From positions 1 through 11,686 of the forward strand of contig CAIKYN010000210.1 of assembly GCA_903831635.1 (NCBI GenBank): DNA of 11,686 bases, read 5' to 3'. Position numbers and translations under genes: made by a program. The notes under the pieces are model-generated. The model was not told the origin of the DNA. It did no database searches and saw only the letters and a program-made list of their open reading frames with translations. Numbering within the stretch: the first letter of the stretch is position 1; each line of letters begins with the position of its first letter. This stretch comes from an uncultured Spartobacteria bacterium. Its GTDB lineage: Bacteria > Verrucomicrobiota > Verrucomicrobiia > Chthoniobacterales > UBA6821. Positions 5,636-11,686 of this stretch are shown piece after piece.

Positions 5636-8431
5636 TTACTCCAACGTGAGGATCTTCAGCGACTCAATGCCGCGGTCATCGACGATCTTCACAGCCGCAC
5701 GCTTCTGAGGCCCTGGACGGAAGGGGAGAGATTCTGTGCCTGTGAAGGCTTCCAGCTTTTCTTCATCCAGAGTCGCCTTGAGATCCTTGCTCAGCTTATT
5801 CCATCCATCCTTTTCTCCCGCCATCGGGAAGAAAACCTGTCTTGGATAGAGAGCTCGCCCATCATAGTCCGTATCGAGCATCCAGAGGGCGATCTTTCCC
5901 TTTCCTCCGCTTTGTAGCTCCCCAGTTTTTGTGTCGAAGTAATCAAACCCATGCACCACGACACGGACAGTCCCATCCTTCTGAGCAATCGCCTCGACAT
6001 CCGGCTGACCAATGAGCCAGAAGCTCTCATTGGTCGCGCGGGCCTTCTTCAGATCCTCCGTCAGCAGATCGGTATTCATCTCCGCGCGGAGCAGGACGAC
6101 GCCCGGCCAATTCGTCTCGTCAATGTCCTTTGCCGCCTCGGGGTCAAAGGAGAATGCTGCAAAGATCACGAACTTCGGCTTCGGCACCAGGCTCTGCGCC
6201 TCCTCAAGAGCACGAGCGACGGCTCGCTGCTCAAGCGCAGCATGCTCGGGCCCAAAGCAGACAGCGACGACTTCACCCTCAGTCGTCGTCCCAGTAGCCT
6301 GTAGATACTTGGTTCCAGGAAGCGTCTCAAGAGAAGCAAAGGTCAGCTTCTGGCCACCCTTGCCACGGATACCAGTCTTCACGAGTTCATCCTTCCACTG
6401 ACTCTGCCTTGAGGTTTCACCACTACGGGCGACAGCTGTGGTGGCATCGGGAGATTCCTCGGCCTCCTCCAGAGAGAGCACTGTTGGGAAAGGTGTTGCC
6501 TCCACGGTGAAGGGACCAGTCACGCGCACCTTTGACTTATCAACCTGAGGCTGATCATAGAGCACCTCCTGATCGGCATGAGCAGCGATTGAGGCATCCA
6601 TCTGTGCCTGCATCGCTTGGCGGGCCTTGTGAAAGGCCTCGAAAGTCGCCTTCGCTTTTTCCTTCCAATCGTCAGGAAAATCAAACGGCACTTCCCACTC
6701 CTTGAGAGATTGCCCAGAGGCGGCATTCAGTTCAGCGAGCTCCTTCTCGATCGCCGGATGCATCCGTTCAAAGATTTCATCAATTTCCGGATTGTTCGCA
6801 ATCGACTTGAGGGTGACATGAGGGACTGTCTTGTAATTGAAGCCAGAGCGGACACCCTCCTCCGGATACTTGAGTGCATAGTAATTATAGGTCGCCGTCA
6901 TTAGGCGCTGCTTTGCTAGATTCAGAGCAACTCGCGAGGTATCACATGTAATCCATCTTCTGCCCCACTCTTCAGCTACATAAGCAGTAGTTCCTGAGCC
7001 GCACGTAATATCAAGAACCAGATCTGAGGGATCGGTAGCCATAAGAAGGCATCTTTTTACTGCTTCAGTCGCTGTTTGAACTACATAGACTTTCTCAGTA
7101 TCTCCGGCTGTATCTGCCCACAAATTATCAATCGCAAAAACCGGAAAATCTTCTAGATACCTTTTATACCTGACACTGTTGCTAGTTGTGACCAATCTTC
7201 CAGCTTTCAATACTCTCTGCATATTTGCTTCACCTGTTTTCCACCAGCCAGGCTCTGCATTAAATTTCCGCCCACGATATTCAATCACATACCTTGAGCC
7301 GGGGTTTTGTGAAGTTAGTCCGCTTGTCGTAAAAGAGCCCTCTTCCGAACTCTTGTAAGCTGAAGCACCCGTTTCTGAATCTTTTACCTTATATAATCTA
7401 CGGAACTTTACTTTATCACTTTTACCATACCAAATGATAATATCATGAACATTTGCTAACAATACAGAGGTGGAAGAAGTTGTCTTTCGGAAGATAATCT
7501 CGCTTATGAAGTTATCAGATCCCAATACTTCATCCATTAGTGCACGCACCCTATGGACATTTTCATCTGAGATCTGGACGAAAATACTACCTGATTGATG
7601 AAGCAACTCCTTAGCCAGAAGAAGACGATCTCTGAGGTAAGCTAAGTAAGAGTGTATACCGAGCTCCCAGGTGTCACGGAAGGCCTTTATCATCTCAGGC
7701 TCCTGAGTAAGATCGGCGTCGCTCCGGTCTTTAACATCCCGCTTATTCACGAAGGGCTGGAAGTTGGAGCCATATTTGATCCCGTAGGGCGGGTCAAAAT
7801 AGATCATCTGCACTTGCCCAGCCATGCCCTCTTTCTTCAAAAGGGAATTCATCATTACGAGTGAATCACCAAGAACGAAGCGGTTCGCCCAGCCGCGCTC
7901 ATGCCCATAGAAGTCCATCGCCTCTCTTAGTGGGGTGGGGCGGAAGGCCTGTGCAAAGAGATCTCCCTGCACGGGTGTCTCCTCTGCGAGCTGAGACTTG
8001 ATCCCCTTGAGAATCGTTGCCGGATCGATCTTCTCATGGACATGGAGGGAGACCGTATCAACCTCGAAGGAGGTCTTCTCGGCTTTTCCAGTCCACTGCA
8101 GGAAGGGATCCTGCATCTTCCGCAGTTCCTTCAATGCCTCCTGCATCTTTTCCTTATCCCCAGAGGCCAAAGCACCCTCGATCAACTCTGACATCTTGGC
8201 GCGCAGTGCCGTTCCATCAAATTGGAGCTCCGGAGCTAGATGAGGATCATAGCTCCATTTAGTCTTTCCTGCATCCGGATCAGAATCCGGAGAGACCAGA
8301 CCAACCTCAGGATTGTTCTTCCGCTTCTCCGTGAACTCATACGCTGCCACCTCCTTCACCTCACCACGAGGGACCTTCGGCTTCTTGGCAGGCTTGGAAT
8401 CCGGATCTTGAGATTTTTTGGGACGAGCCAT
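5636..8431 (-). CDS. Type III-like DNA adenine methyltransferase Mod subunit
   Basis: 931 residues, long for a Mod protein (commonly about 600-700). It should transfer methyl groups from S-adenosylmethionine to adenine N6 in the recognition site and supply specificity to Res. The catalytic motif IV is DPPYG (213-217), preceded by FVLGDSLVMMNSLLKK (185-200). The SAM-binding motif I, LDITCGSGTTAYVAEEWG (473-490), comes after it, giving beta-class order with a presumed target-recognition region between (about 310-450). DITCGSGTT replaces the more usual DPFxGSGTT. The Lys-rich N-terminus (1-40) and a roughly 400-residue C-terminal extension have no motif I recognise; the extension may contact Res. 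ATG 8429-8431 follows the Z1 stop by 13 bases. The central part has markedly lower GC. N4-cytosine specificity cannot be excluded, since DPPY occurs in several classes. Confidence 0.9.
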   Translation of the reverse strand: MARPKKSQDPDSKPAKKPKVPRGEVKEVAAYEFTEKRKNNPEVGLVSPDSDPDAGKTKWSYDPHLAPELQFDGTALRAKMSELIEGALASGDKEKMQEALKELRKMQDPFLQWTGKAEKTSFEVDTVSLHVHEKIDPATILKGIKSQLAEETPVQGDLFAQAFRPTPLREAMDFYGHERGWANRFVLGDSLVMMNSLLKKEGMAGQVQMIYFDPPYGIKYGSNFQPFVNKRDVKDRSDADLTQEPEMIKAFRDTWELGIHSYLAYLRDRLLLAKELLHQSGSIFVQISDENVHRVRALMDEVLGSDNFISEIIFRKTTSSTSVLLANVHDIIIWYGKSDKVKFRRLYKVKDSETGASAYKSSEEGSFTTSGLTSQNPGSRYVIEYRGRKFNAEPGWWKTGEANMQRVLKAGRLVTTSNSVRYKRYLEDFPVFAIDNLWADTAGDTEKVYVVQTATEAVKRCLLMATDPSDLVLDITCGSGTTAYVAEEWGRRWITCDTSRVALNLAKQRLMTATYNYYALKYPEEGVRSGFNYKTVPHVTLKSIANNPEIDEIFERMHPAIEKELAELNAASGQSLKEWEVPFDFPDDWKEKAKATFEAFHKARQAMQAQMDASIAAHADQEVLYDQPQVDKSKVRVTGPFTVEATPFPTVLSLEEAEESPDATTAVARSGETSRQSQWKDELVKTGIRGKGGQKLTFASLETLPGTKYLQATGTTTEGEVVAVCFGPEHAALEQRAVARALEEAQSLVPKPKFVIFAAFSFDPEAAKDIDETNWPGVVLLRAEMNTDLLTEDLKKARATNESFWLIGQPDVEAIAQKDGTVRVVVHGFDYFDTKTGELQSGGKGKIALWMLDTDYDGRALYPRQVFFPMAGEKDGWNKLSKDLKATLDEEKLEAFTGTESLPFRPGPQKRAAVKIVDDRGIESLKILTLE
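7081..7620 (-). other. Low-GC specificity segment inside mod
   Basis: A hand count gives 218 G+C in 540 bases (about 40%). Stretches of the same gene I counted on either side run 50-58% (for example 100 of 180 at 6301-6480 and 35 of 60 at 7861-7920). One 60-base line (7381-7440) is only 27%. The segment encodes about residues 271-450, which includes the presumed target-recognition region between motifs IV and I. The frame is unbroken across it, so it looks like a clean in-frame replacement and not decay. Confidence 0.6.
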
Positions 8432-8444
8432 GGCTGGTTTTTGT

Positions 8445-10700
8445 TTAGTCGAGTGTTTCGGAACTGTAAATTGCTGTCGGAGTATTGGCCTGAGCTCGAA
8501 TCACTGGCCAGTAGAAGGGTGTTCCTCTCCAGTGGGGATGGGTCCCGTTTTGACGCAGCAAAAAGAGAATGGGGTGATTAATTGCAAAACTCCTGGCAAT
8601 ACGGCCCTCCGTTTTCTCTGAATCTGGAGTTTCGATGTAGATGGCGTGAGATCCTGCACTGGCTTTTCGAGCAGAGTTTCTATTGTCGGCCGCCCAGAGG
8701 AGAACTTTACCTCGCTCGGAGGGGTCGATGTGCAGGTTGCTCAAGTGACAGAGCACCGCCTTGGCTGCATCCCAATCAAAAACTGGTGCATCCTCGTCTT
8801 CGAATCTCAGGGTAGGCTCAATTAGCTGCAAGAGATCCATGGCTACCTGAAGTGGAATCAACACTGGTTCATCTGCATTGAAGTGACAGAGCTTTGCTAC
8901 CTCTGCATCAAGGGCTTCGATCTTCGCGCCGATACCATCCTTTCCTGTTCGGTGACCTGAGTGAAATCCGATAGGGAGAACCCTTCGGTGTGGACGAAGA
9001 GTCTGAGTGCTAGAAACTAAAATCTTATTGGGGCTGCATGGAATCACCGATCCATCCTGAGCTCGGCGGATGAACTGAACCGCCTTGTCACCGCCAGCCA
9101 GGATTGCATTCCTCAAAGAGGAATCAAACTCCTCCATCTGAGTCATCGCATGTCGAATGAGGGGGGCCGTATAAAATCGAGTAACAGCTAGGTCATCGCG
9201 TCTATACCCATACATGCGGGAGTGTTGGAGAACAGTATCCTGCTGGGAGCGCTGTGGCCTGCGGCCGTAATAGAAGACGAGAAGATTGGCCAAGGTAACA
9301 CCGCGATCTATGACCTGACCGCCGATAAAGATACAGTAGGGGCTGCGAAGTTTCAGCTGGCCATTGTCATCAAGAAGCGCAGCAACATCGTTCTCAGAGT
9401 TGACCTTAGAAATAGTCACGTAACCACCAAGCAGGCCGGTAGAAAGTTCTTCGGTAACCTTTTGAAGACTTGGTATCGGTTGTCCATCAAGTGCTAGTGA
9501 CTTCTGAAGATCAGTGTAAGAATCCGCAACGAGATCCTCGAATAACGATGTGGATGTCCTGGCAGCATCTGTGATTCTCGCTACAAGCTCTTCAACAAGA
9601 TCTTCCTGCCACGAATGAGCTCCCTGCGCTGTCTCTGAGTGAAGCAGGAAAGAGTAGCGAAGCTTTTTAGGATTCACCCCCTTCGCAATACCATTGATAC
9701 GCTGAATGGTAGCACCGGTGAAAAATGAAACGATGGCTTGCCGGATGCTCTTGTACAGATCAGTCGTCAGTAACTCGTCAGGCTTGTAAGAACGTCGATC
9801 TCTCGATTTCAGACGTTCAAACTCACGAGGATCGACTGTTTGGTGAATCAAGCTTTCGAGGGTTTCCTCCTCGCTTCGCGATTTCTCTCCAAAGTAAGTA
9901 TCGCCACCAATGTATCCAACTCCGGTTGGAACTGGCTTTGTGAACGCAGGTCTAATGGGCTTGAAAGTAGCGACATTCCCAACAACGACATCCGTGGGCT
10001 GGAGATATAGGGAATACGGAGTAGCCGTGACCTGAAGGAAGGCGCTATTCGGTAGGGCTGTACGGAAATCACTGATCTGCTTGGCAATCTTGTTCGCTTC
10101 AATCAGGCCAGCCTTTCGGGAGTAGCCAATAGATGCACTGTCTGCTTCGTCATCAATGATCAGAATGTGTTTCCCTGCCATAGCAGGACATTTCGAGGTA
10201 AAGAGCTCGTTCAGCCGGACCAGATTATTTGTCTCTTTCTTTGCTACAAAGATCAGCTTGGACTCCAACTCAAATGGAGTGAATTCCACAGGGCACTGCA
10301 TGATATCGTAGATCTCGAGATCACCTTCTTTAATGAATTCATTTAGCTCAAATCGGAGCCTTTTGTAGGTCTGCTCGACAAGTGGGCGGGAGTTCTTGGT
10401 GAGAACAATCGCGATATCAAAGGTGTTGTCGAAAGCTAGAGCGATGGCTCCGATAAATGTACGTGTCTTTCCACTCTGGATCTTACCAAGCAACATGCCA
10501 GGGTGATCTGAGGTAGTCTCATTCGAAAGAATCGACTCCACGGTCTCCTCAATGCACTTCTTGAGATCAGGGGAGTACTTTCCGGGATCAGCTGTGAAGC
10601 TGGGGTAAAATGAACCAGTTGTGTTGAGCATGGAGGGAAACAAAGAATTAACGGAATGCCCTACAAGTGGCGAGGCGCGAATCCGATCGTTTTTGCCCAT
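8445..10700 (-). CDS. Z1-domain protein, SF2 helicase-like ATPase
   Basis: 751 residues, first large gene of the operon. Z1 proteins are predicted ATPases with superfamily 2 helicase features, seen near DNA methyltransferases in bacterial genomes; their biochemistry is poorly known. Motifs: Walker A LGKIQSGKT (71-79); Walker B HILIIDDEADSAS (178-190); motif III-like LQVTATP (222-228); the characteristic IFIGGQVIDRGVTL (457-470); and a motif VI-like TVLQHSRMYGYR (489-500) with an Arg-finger candidate. The last 200 residues are variable and carry no nuclease motif I can see. It is shorter than many Z1 proteins (around 900), perhaps lacking an N-terminal part. ATG 10698-10700 is the only start before an in-frame TAG about 16 codons upstream; GGGAGGT lies about 25 bases upstream, too far for a normal SD. 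It probably acts as an energy-using accessory to the Mod/Res pair, by inference from position. Confidence 0.85.
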   Translation of the reverse strand: MGKNDRIRASPLVGHSVNSLFPSMLNTTGSFYPSFTADPGKYSPDLKKCIEETVESILSNETTSDHPGMLLGKIQSGKTRTFIGAIALAFDNTFDIAIVLTKNSRPLVEQTYKRLRFELNEFIKEGDLEIYDIMQCPVEFTPFELESKLIFVAKKETNNLVRLNELFTSKCPAMAGKHILIIDDEADSASIGYSRKAGLIEANKIAKQISDFRTALPNSAFLQVTATPYSLYLQPTDVVVGNVATFKPIRPAFTKPVPTGVGYIGGDTYFGEKSRSEEETLESLIHQTVDPREFERLKSRDRRSYKPDELLTTDLYKSIRQAIVSFFTGATIQRINGIAKGVNPKKLRYSFLLHSETAQGAHSWQEDLVEELVARITDAARTSTSLFEDLVADSYTDLQKSLALDGQPIPSLQKVTEELSTGLLGGYVTISKVNSENDVAALLDDNGQLKLRSPYCIFIGGQVIDRGVTLANLLVFYYGRRPQRSQQDTVLQHSRMYGYRRDDLAVTRFYTAPLIRHAMTQMEEFDSSLRNAILAGGDKAVQFIRRAQDGSVIPCSPNKILVSSTQTLRPHRRVLPIGFHSGHRTGKDGIGAKIEALDAEVAKLCHFNADEPVLIPLQVAMDLLQLIEPTLRFEDEDAPVFDWDAAKAVLCHLSNLHIDPSERGKVLLWAADNRNSARKASAGSHAIYIETPDSEKTEGRIARSFAINHPILFLLRQNGTHPHWRGTPFYWPVIRAQANTPTAIYSSETLD

Positions 10701-10804
10701 TTGAAGGAGTCTTTCAGCACATCTACCTCCCTGCCCACCATCTCCCTAACCTCCAGAAGGAGAATCCGATACTCCCCGAGCATTCTAAGGGCATCCTCAC
10801 CCAT
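10661..10804 (-). CDS. Possible 47-residue leader ORF overlapping the Z1 gene
   Basis: The frame runs from ATG 10802-10804 to TAG 10661-10663, overlapping the first 40 bases of the Z1 gene in another frame. The product, starting MGEDALRMLGEYRILLLEVR, is predicted helical and rich in charged and hydrophobic residues spaced like a short coiled coil. I recognise no family. It could be a small regulatory or partner protein whose translation is coupled to Z1, or the shifted remnant of a longer Z1 N-terminus, or chance. The repeat block at 10808-10837 ends just upstream of its start codon. Composition looks coding-like, but length alone is not significant. Confidence 0.3.
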   Translation of the reverse strand: MGEDALRMLGEYRILLLEVREMVGREVDVLKDSFKWAKTIGFAPRHL

Positions 10805-10807
10805 TTG

Positions 10808-10837
10808 TCTGCCGGTCGTCCCCGACCAGGCATCCTC
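10808..10837 (+). repeat. Dispersed repeat block B (left copy)
   Basis: 30 bases, from TCTGCCGGTCG to CAGGCATCCTC. They match the reverse complement of 11491-11520 at 29 of 30 positions. The block can fold as GGTC...GACC with outer GCC/GGC pairs and a bulge. Confidence 0.85.
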
Positions 10838-10882
10838 ATATCCGAAGATCTTCGGACTTCTCTCTCTAAAGATCGAATGACA

Positions 10883-10908
10883 AAGCCTCGTTCCCACGAG
10901 CCTTTTCC
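10883..10908 (+). repeat. Dispersed repeat block A (left copy)
   Basis: 26 bases beginning AAGCCTCGTTCCCACGAG. They match the reverse complement of 11434-11459 exactly. The core is an imperfect palindrome with stem CTCGT/ACGAG extended by AAG/CTT across one mismatch. In the minus-strand direction it lies in the likely leader of the Z1 operon. Confidence 0.85.
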
Positions 10909-10909
10909 T

Positions 10910-10936
10910 TTTATACATCAAGGGTGTACTAAAGAA
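10910..10936 (-). promoter_or_regulatory. Weak promoter candidate for the Z1-Mod-Res operon
   Basis: On the minus strand TATAAA (10910-10915) has 5 of 6 bases of a -10 box. The nearest -35-like sequence, TTCTTT (10931-10936), is poor and only 15 bases away. Transcription from here would give a leader of about 200 bases carrying repeat hairpins A and B before the Z1 start. No better candidate was seen closer to the gene. Confidence 0.25.
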
Positions 10937-11142
10937 CCAGTGGCACTCCTTTCCCCAAGACTCGAAAGATCGGATGGAGAGCAAGGCGTGAGAGTGAAGC
11001 TGTAGTGATCTACTGCGAGCGAACGGCAACACAGCTATCCGCCGATATCTCGAGTCTTCCAAGATCTGCATGCCAAAAAGCTTCCTAATCCGACTGATCC
11101 AGAGGGCGGGACGACCGAGAGATTCACTGAGAGAAGTTGAAT

Positions 11143-11346
11143 TCACAGTGCAAATCCAACCGCCACATAAACGGGGCGCATGGGCGCCTGGAACACTCCC
11201 AGCTTGTACAAAATCGTGAGGACAATCCCCACAGCCACGATCCACAGGACTACCTTTGCAAAAGCCCTAAGGACGGGATGCTTAGCACGGCGACGATTCC
11301 TACGCGGTCTCGTGGAGTAGAAGAGTTGTAGGGTTTCGGAAGGCAT
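11143..11346 (-). CDS. Small single-pass membrane protein, unknown function
   Basis: 67 residues from ATG 11344-11346 to TGA 11143-11145. The N-terminal third is strongly basic (RPRRNRRRAKHP, residues 13-24). It is followed by one hydrophobic segment of about 19 residues (29-47, FAKVVLWIVAVGIVLTILY) and a short outside tail, so the charge pattern predicts an N-in orientation. No family is recognised. It may be a complete small membrane protein or the N-terminal stub of a longer bitopic protein that has been cut off. No SD sequence precedes it. It lies between inverted copies of repeat blocks A and B and is on the same strand as the Z1 operon but about 340 bases upstream of it. Confidence 0.5.
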   Translation of the reverse strand: MPSETLQLFYSTRPRRNRRRAKHPVLRAFAKVVLWIVAVGIVLTILYKLGVFQAPMRPVYVAVGFAL

Positions 11347-11686
11347 GGGTGGTTGGGAGCTAGGGTCTTGGAGTTAGGAGTTGGGCTATCTACAAGAATA
11401 CCAATCAGAATGGACGCCAAGTGTCCTAGGGGTGGAAAAGGCTCGTGGGAACGAGGCTTCATCATACCGTAGGTAGTCCGAGCTTTTTGCGAGGATGCCT
11501 GGTCGGGGAAGACCGGCAGATAAAAGGCTTTTAGGCTGAAGACTGAAGGCTGTCAGGTTTGAGGCTCAAAGAATCCTACCAAACAAGATGGACACCAAGT
11601 GTCCTAGGCCGAAGAAGTCAGGGGTTCAGACGGGGTCGAGGTTGACTGGCACCGGGCAGAGGAGTAGTGATGAGGTATGCCTTCGA
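11347..11686. other. Repeat-filled intergenic end of the window
   Basis: No gene can be supported. Most of 11412-11608 is dispersed repeat, and a small palindrome TTTGAGGCTCAAA lies at 11558-11570. The last 69 bases are open in more than one minus-strand frame, so the 3' end of another gene could lie there but cannot be identified. Confidence 0.5.
11412..11608. repeat. Composite dispersed repeat, order D-A-B-C-D
   Basis: Five blocks in a row: D' GGACGCCAAGTGTCCTAGG (11412-11430), A (11434-11459), B (11491-11520), C (11531-11550) and D GGACACCAAGTGTCCTAGG (11590-11608). A and B are inverted relative to 10883-10908 and 10808-10837. C and D are inverted relative to 740-792. Blocks A, B and D are each palindromic. 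The intervening bases differ between copies, so conservation follows the hairpins. Confidence 0.75.

Larger units (their letters stand above)
10805..11142. other. Intergenic stretch upstream of the Z1 operon
   Basis: About 340 bases with two repeat blocks (10808-10837, 10883-10908) and a weak promoter-like pair. A long open frame crosses it on the minus strand, but its start overlaps the 67-residue membrane ORF and part of it is simply translated repeat, so I do not call it. From 10940 to 11140 I see no gene, tRNA or clear hairpin; it may be decayed coding sequence. Confidence 0.5.

Noticed and set aside
5636..8431. Phase-variable simple repeat in mod
   Set aside because: Many type III mod genes have tandem repeats that switch expression, but no homopolymer or short tandem repeat long enough was seen.
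10805..11245. Upstream part of a 194-codon minus-strand open frame
   Set aside because: Its beginning overlaps the better-supported 67-residue membrane ORF in another frame, and its middle is translated repeat DNA. Only the last 47 codons look possibly coding and are listed separately.
11618..11686. Possible 3' end of another minus-strand gene
   Set aside because: More than one frame is open over this short stretch, so none can be chosen.

Overview
The window is a bacterial chromosomal segment of roughly 50-55% GC (estimated by eye) that looks like an accessory or defence region. None of the gene starts I could examine (antitoxin, repeat protein, deacetylase, Z1, Mod, Res, small membrane ORF) has a convincing Shine-Dalgarno sequence at normal spacing. 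This, with the repeat-rich intergenic DNA, would fit a Verrucomicrobiota/PVC-type or other low-SD lineage, but no marker gene is present and I hold that assignment weakly.

Left part (1-2192). The 3' end of a calcineurin-like phosphoesterase gene runs off the left edge. A compact type II toxin-antitoxin pair lies convergent to it on the minus strand: a RelE/ParE-type toxin and a DUF2281/VapB-like antitoxin whose reading frames overlap by 4 bases (GTGA). To its right, on the plus strand, are a secreted Asn-Pro-Tyr repeat protein built from two near-identical halves, and a complete zinc-dependent deacetylase of the histone deacetylase/acetoin-utilisation superfamily.

Middle gap (2193-2826). About 630 bases lack a convincing protein gene but are full of hairpins: a near-consensus -35 element, several perfect inverted repeats (including an 18-base palindrome inside a 9-bp outer stem), and a very strong intrinsic terminator with a TTCG loop and T6 tail pointing along the plus strand. 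This is a candidate structured non-coding RNA or an elaborate convergent 3' region.

Right part (2827-10804). A tight three-gene minus-strand operon, transcribed Z1 -> Mod -> Res with 13-base spacers: a Z1-domain SF2-like ATPase, a beta-class DNA adenine methyltransferase of the type III Mod kind, and a type III Res-like helicase with a C-terminal PD-(D/E)xK nuclease. Mod and Res form a restriction-modification pair; the Z1 protein is an unusual first-gene partner and makes this the main candidate defence system. The presumed target-recognition part of Mod is clearly AT-richer (about 40% GC against 50-58% in the parts of the gene I counted around it), which suggests exchange of the specificity module. 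A possible 47-residue leader ORF overlaps the start of the Z1 gene.

Far right (10805-11686). Mostly intergenic, with a small one-pass membrane protein ORF (67 aa) and two inverted copies of a composite dispersed repeat whose other blocks also lie near 740-792, upstream of the repeat-protein gene. The repeats are palindromic and REP/MITE-like.
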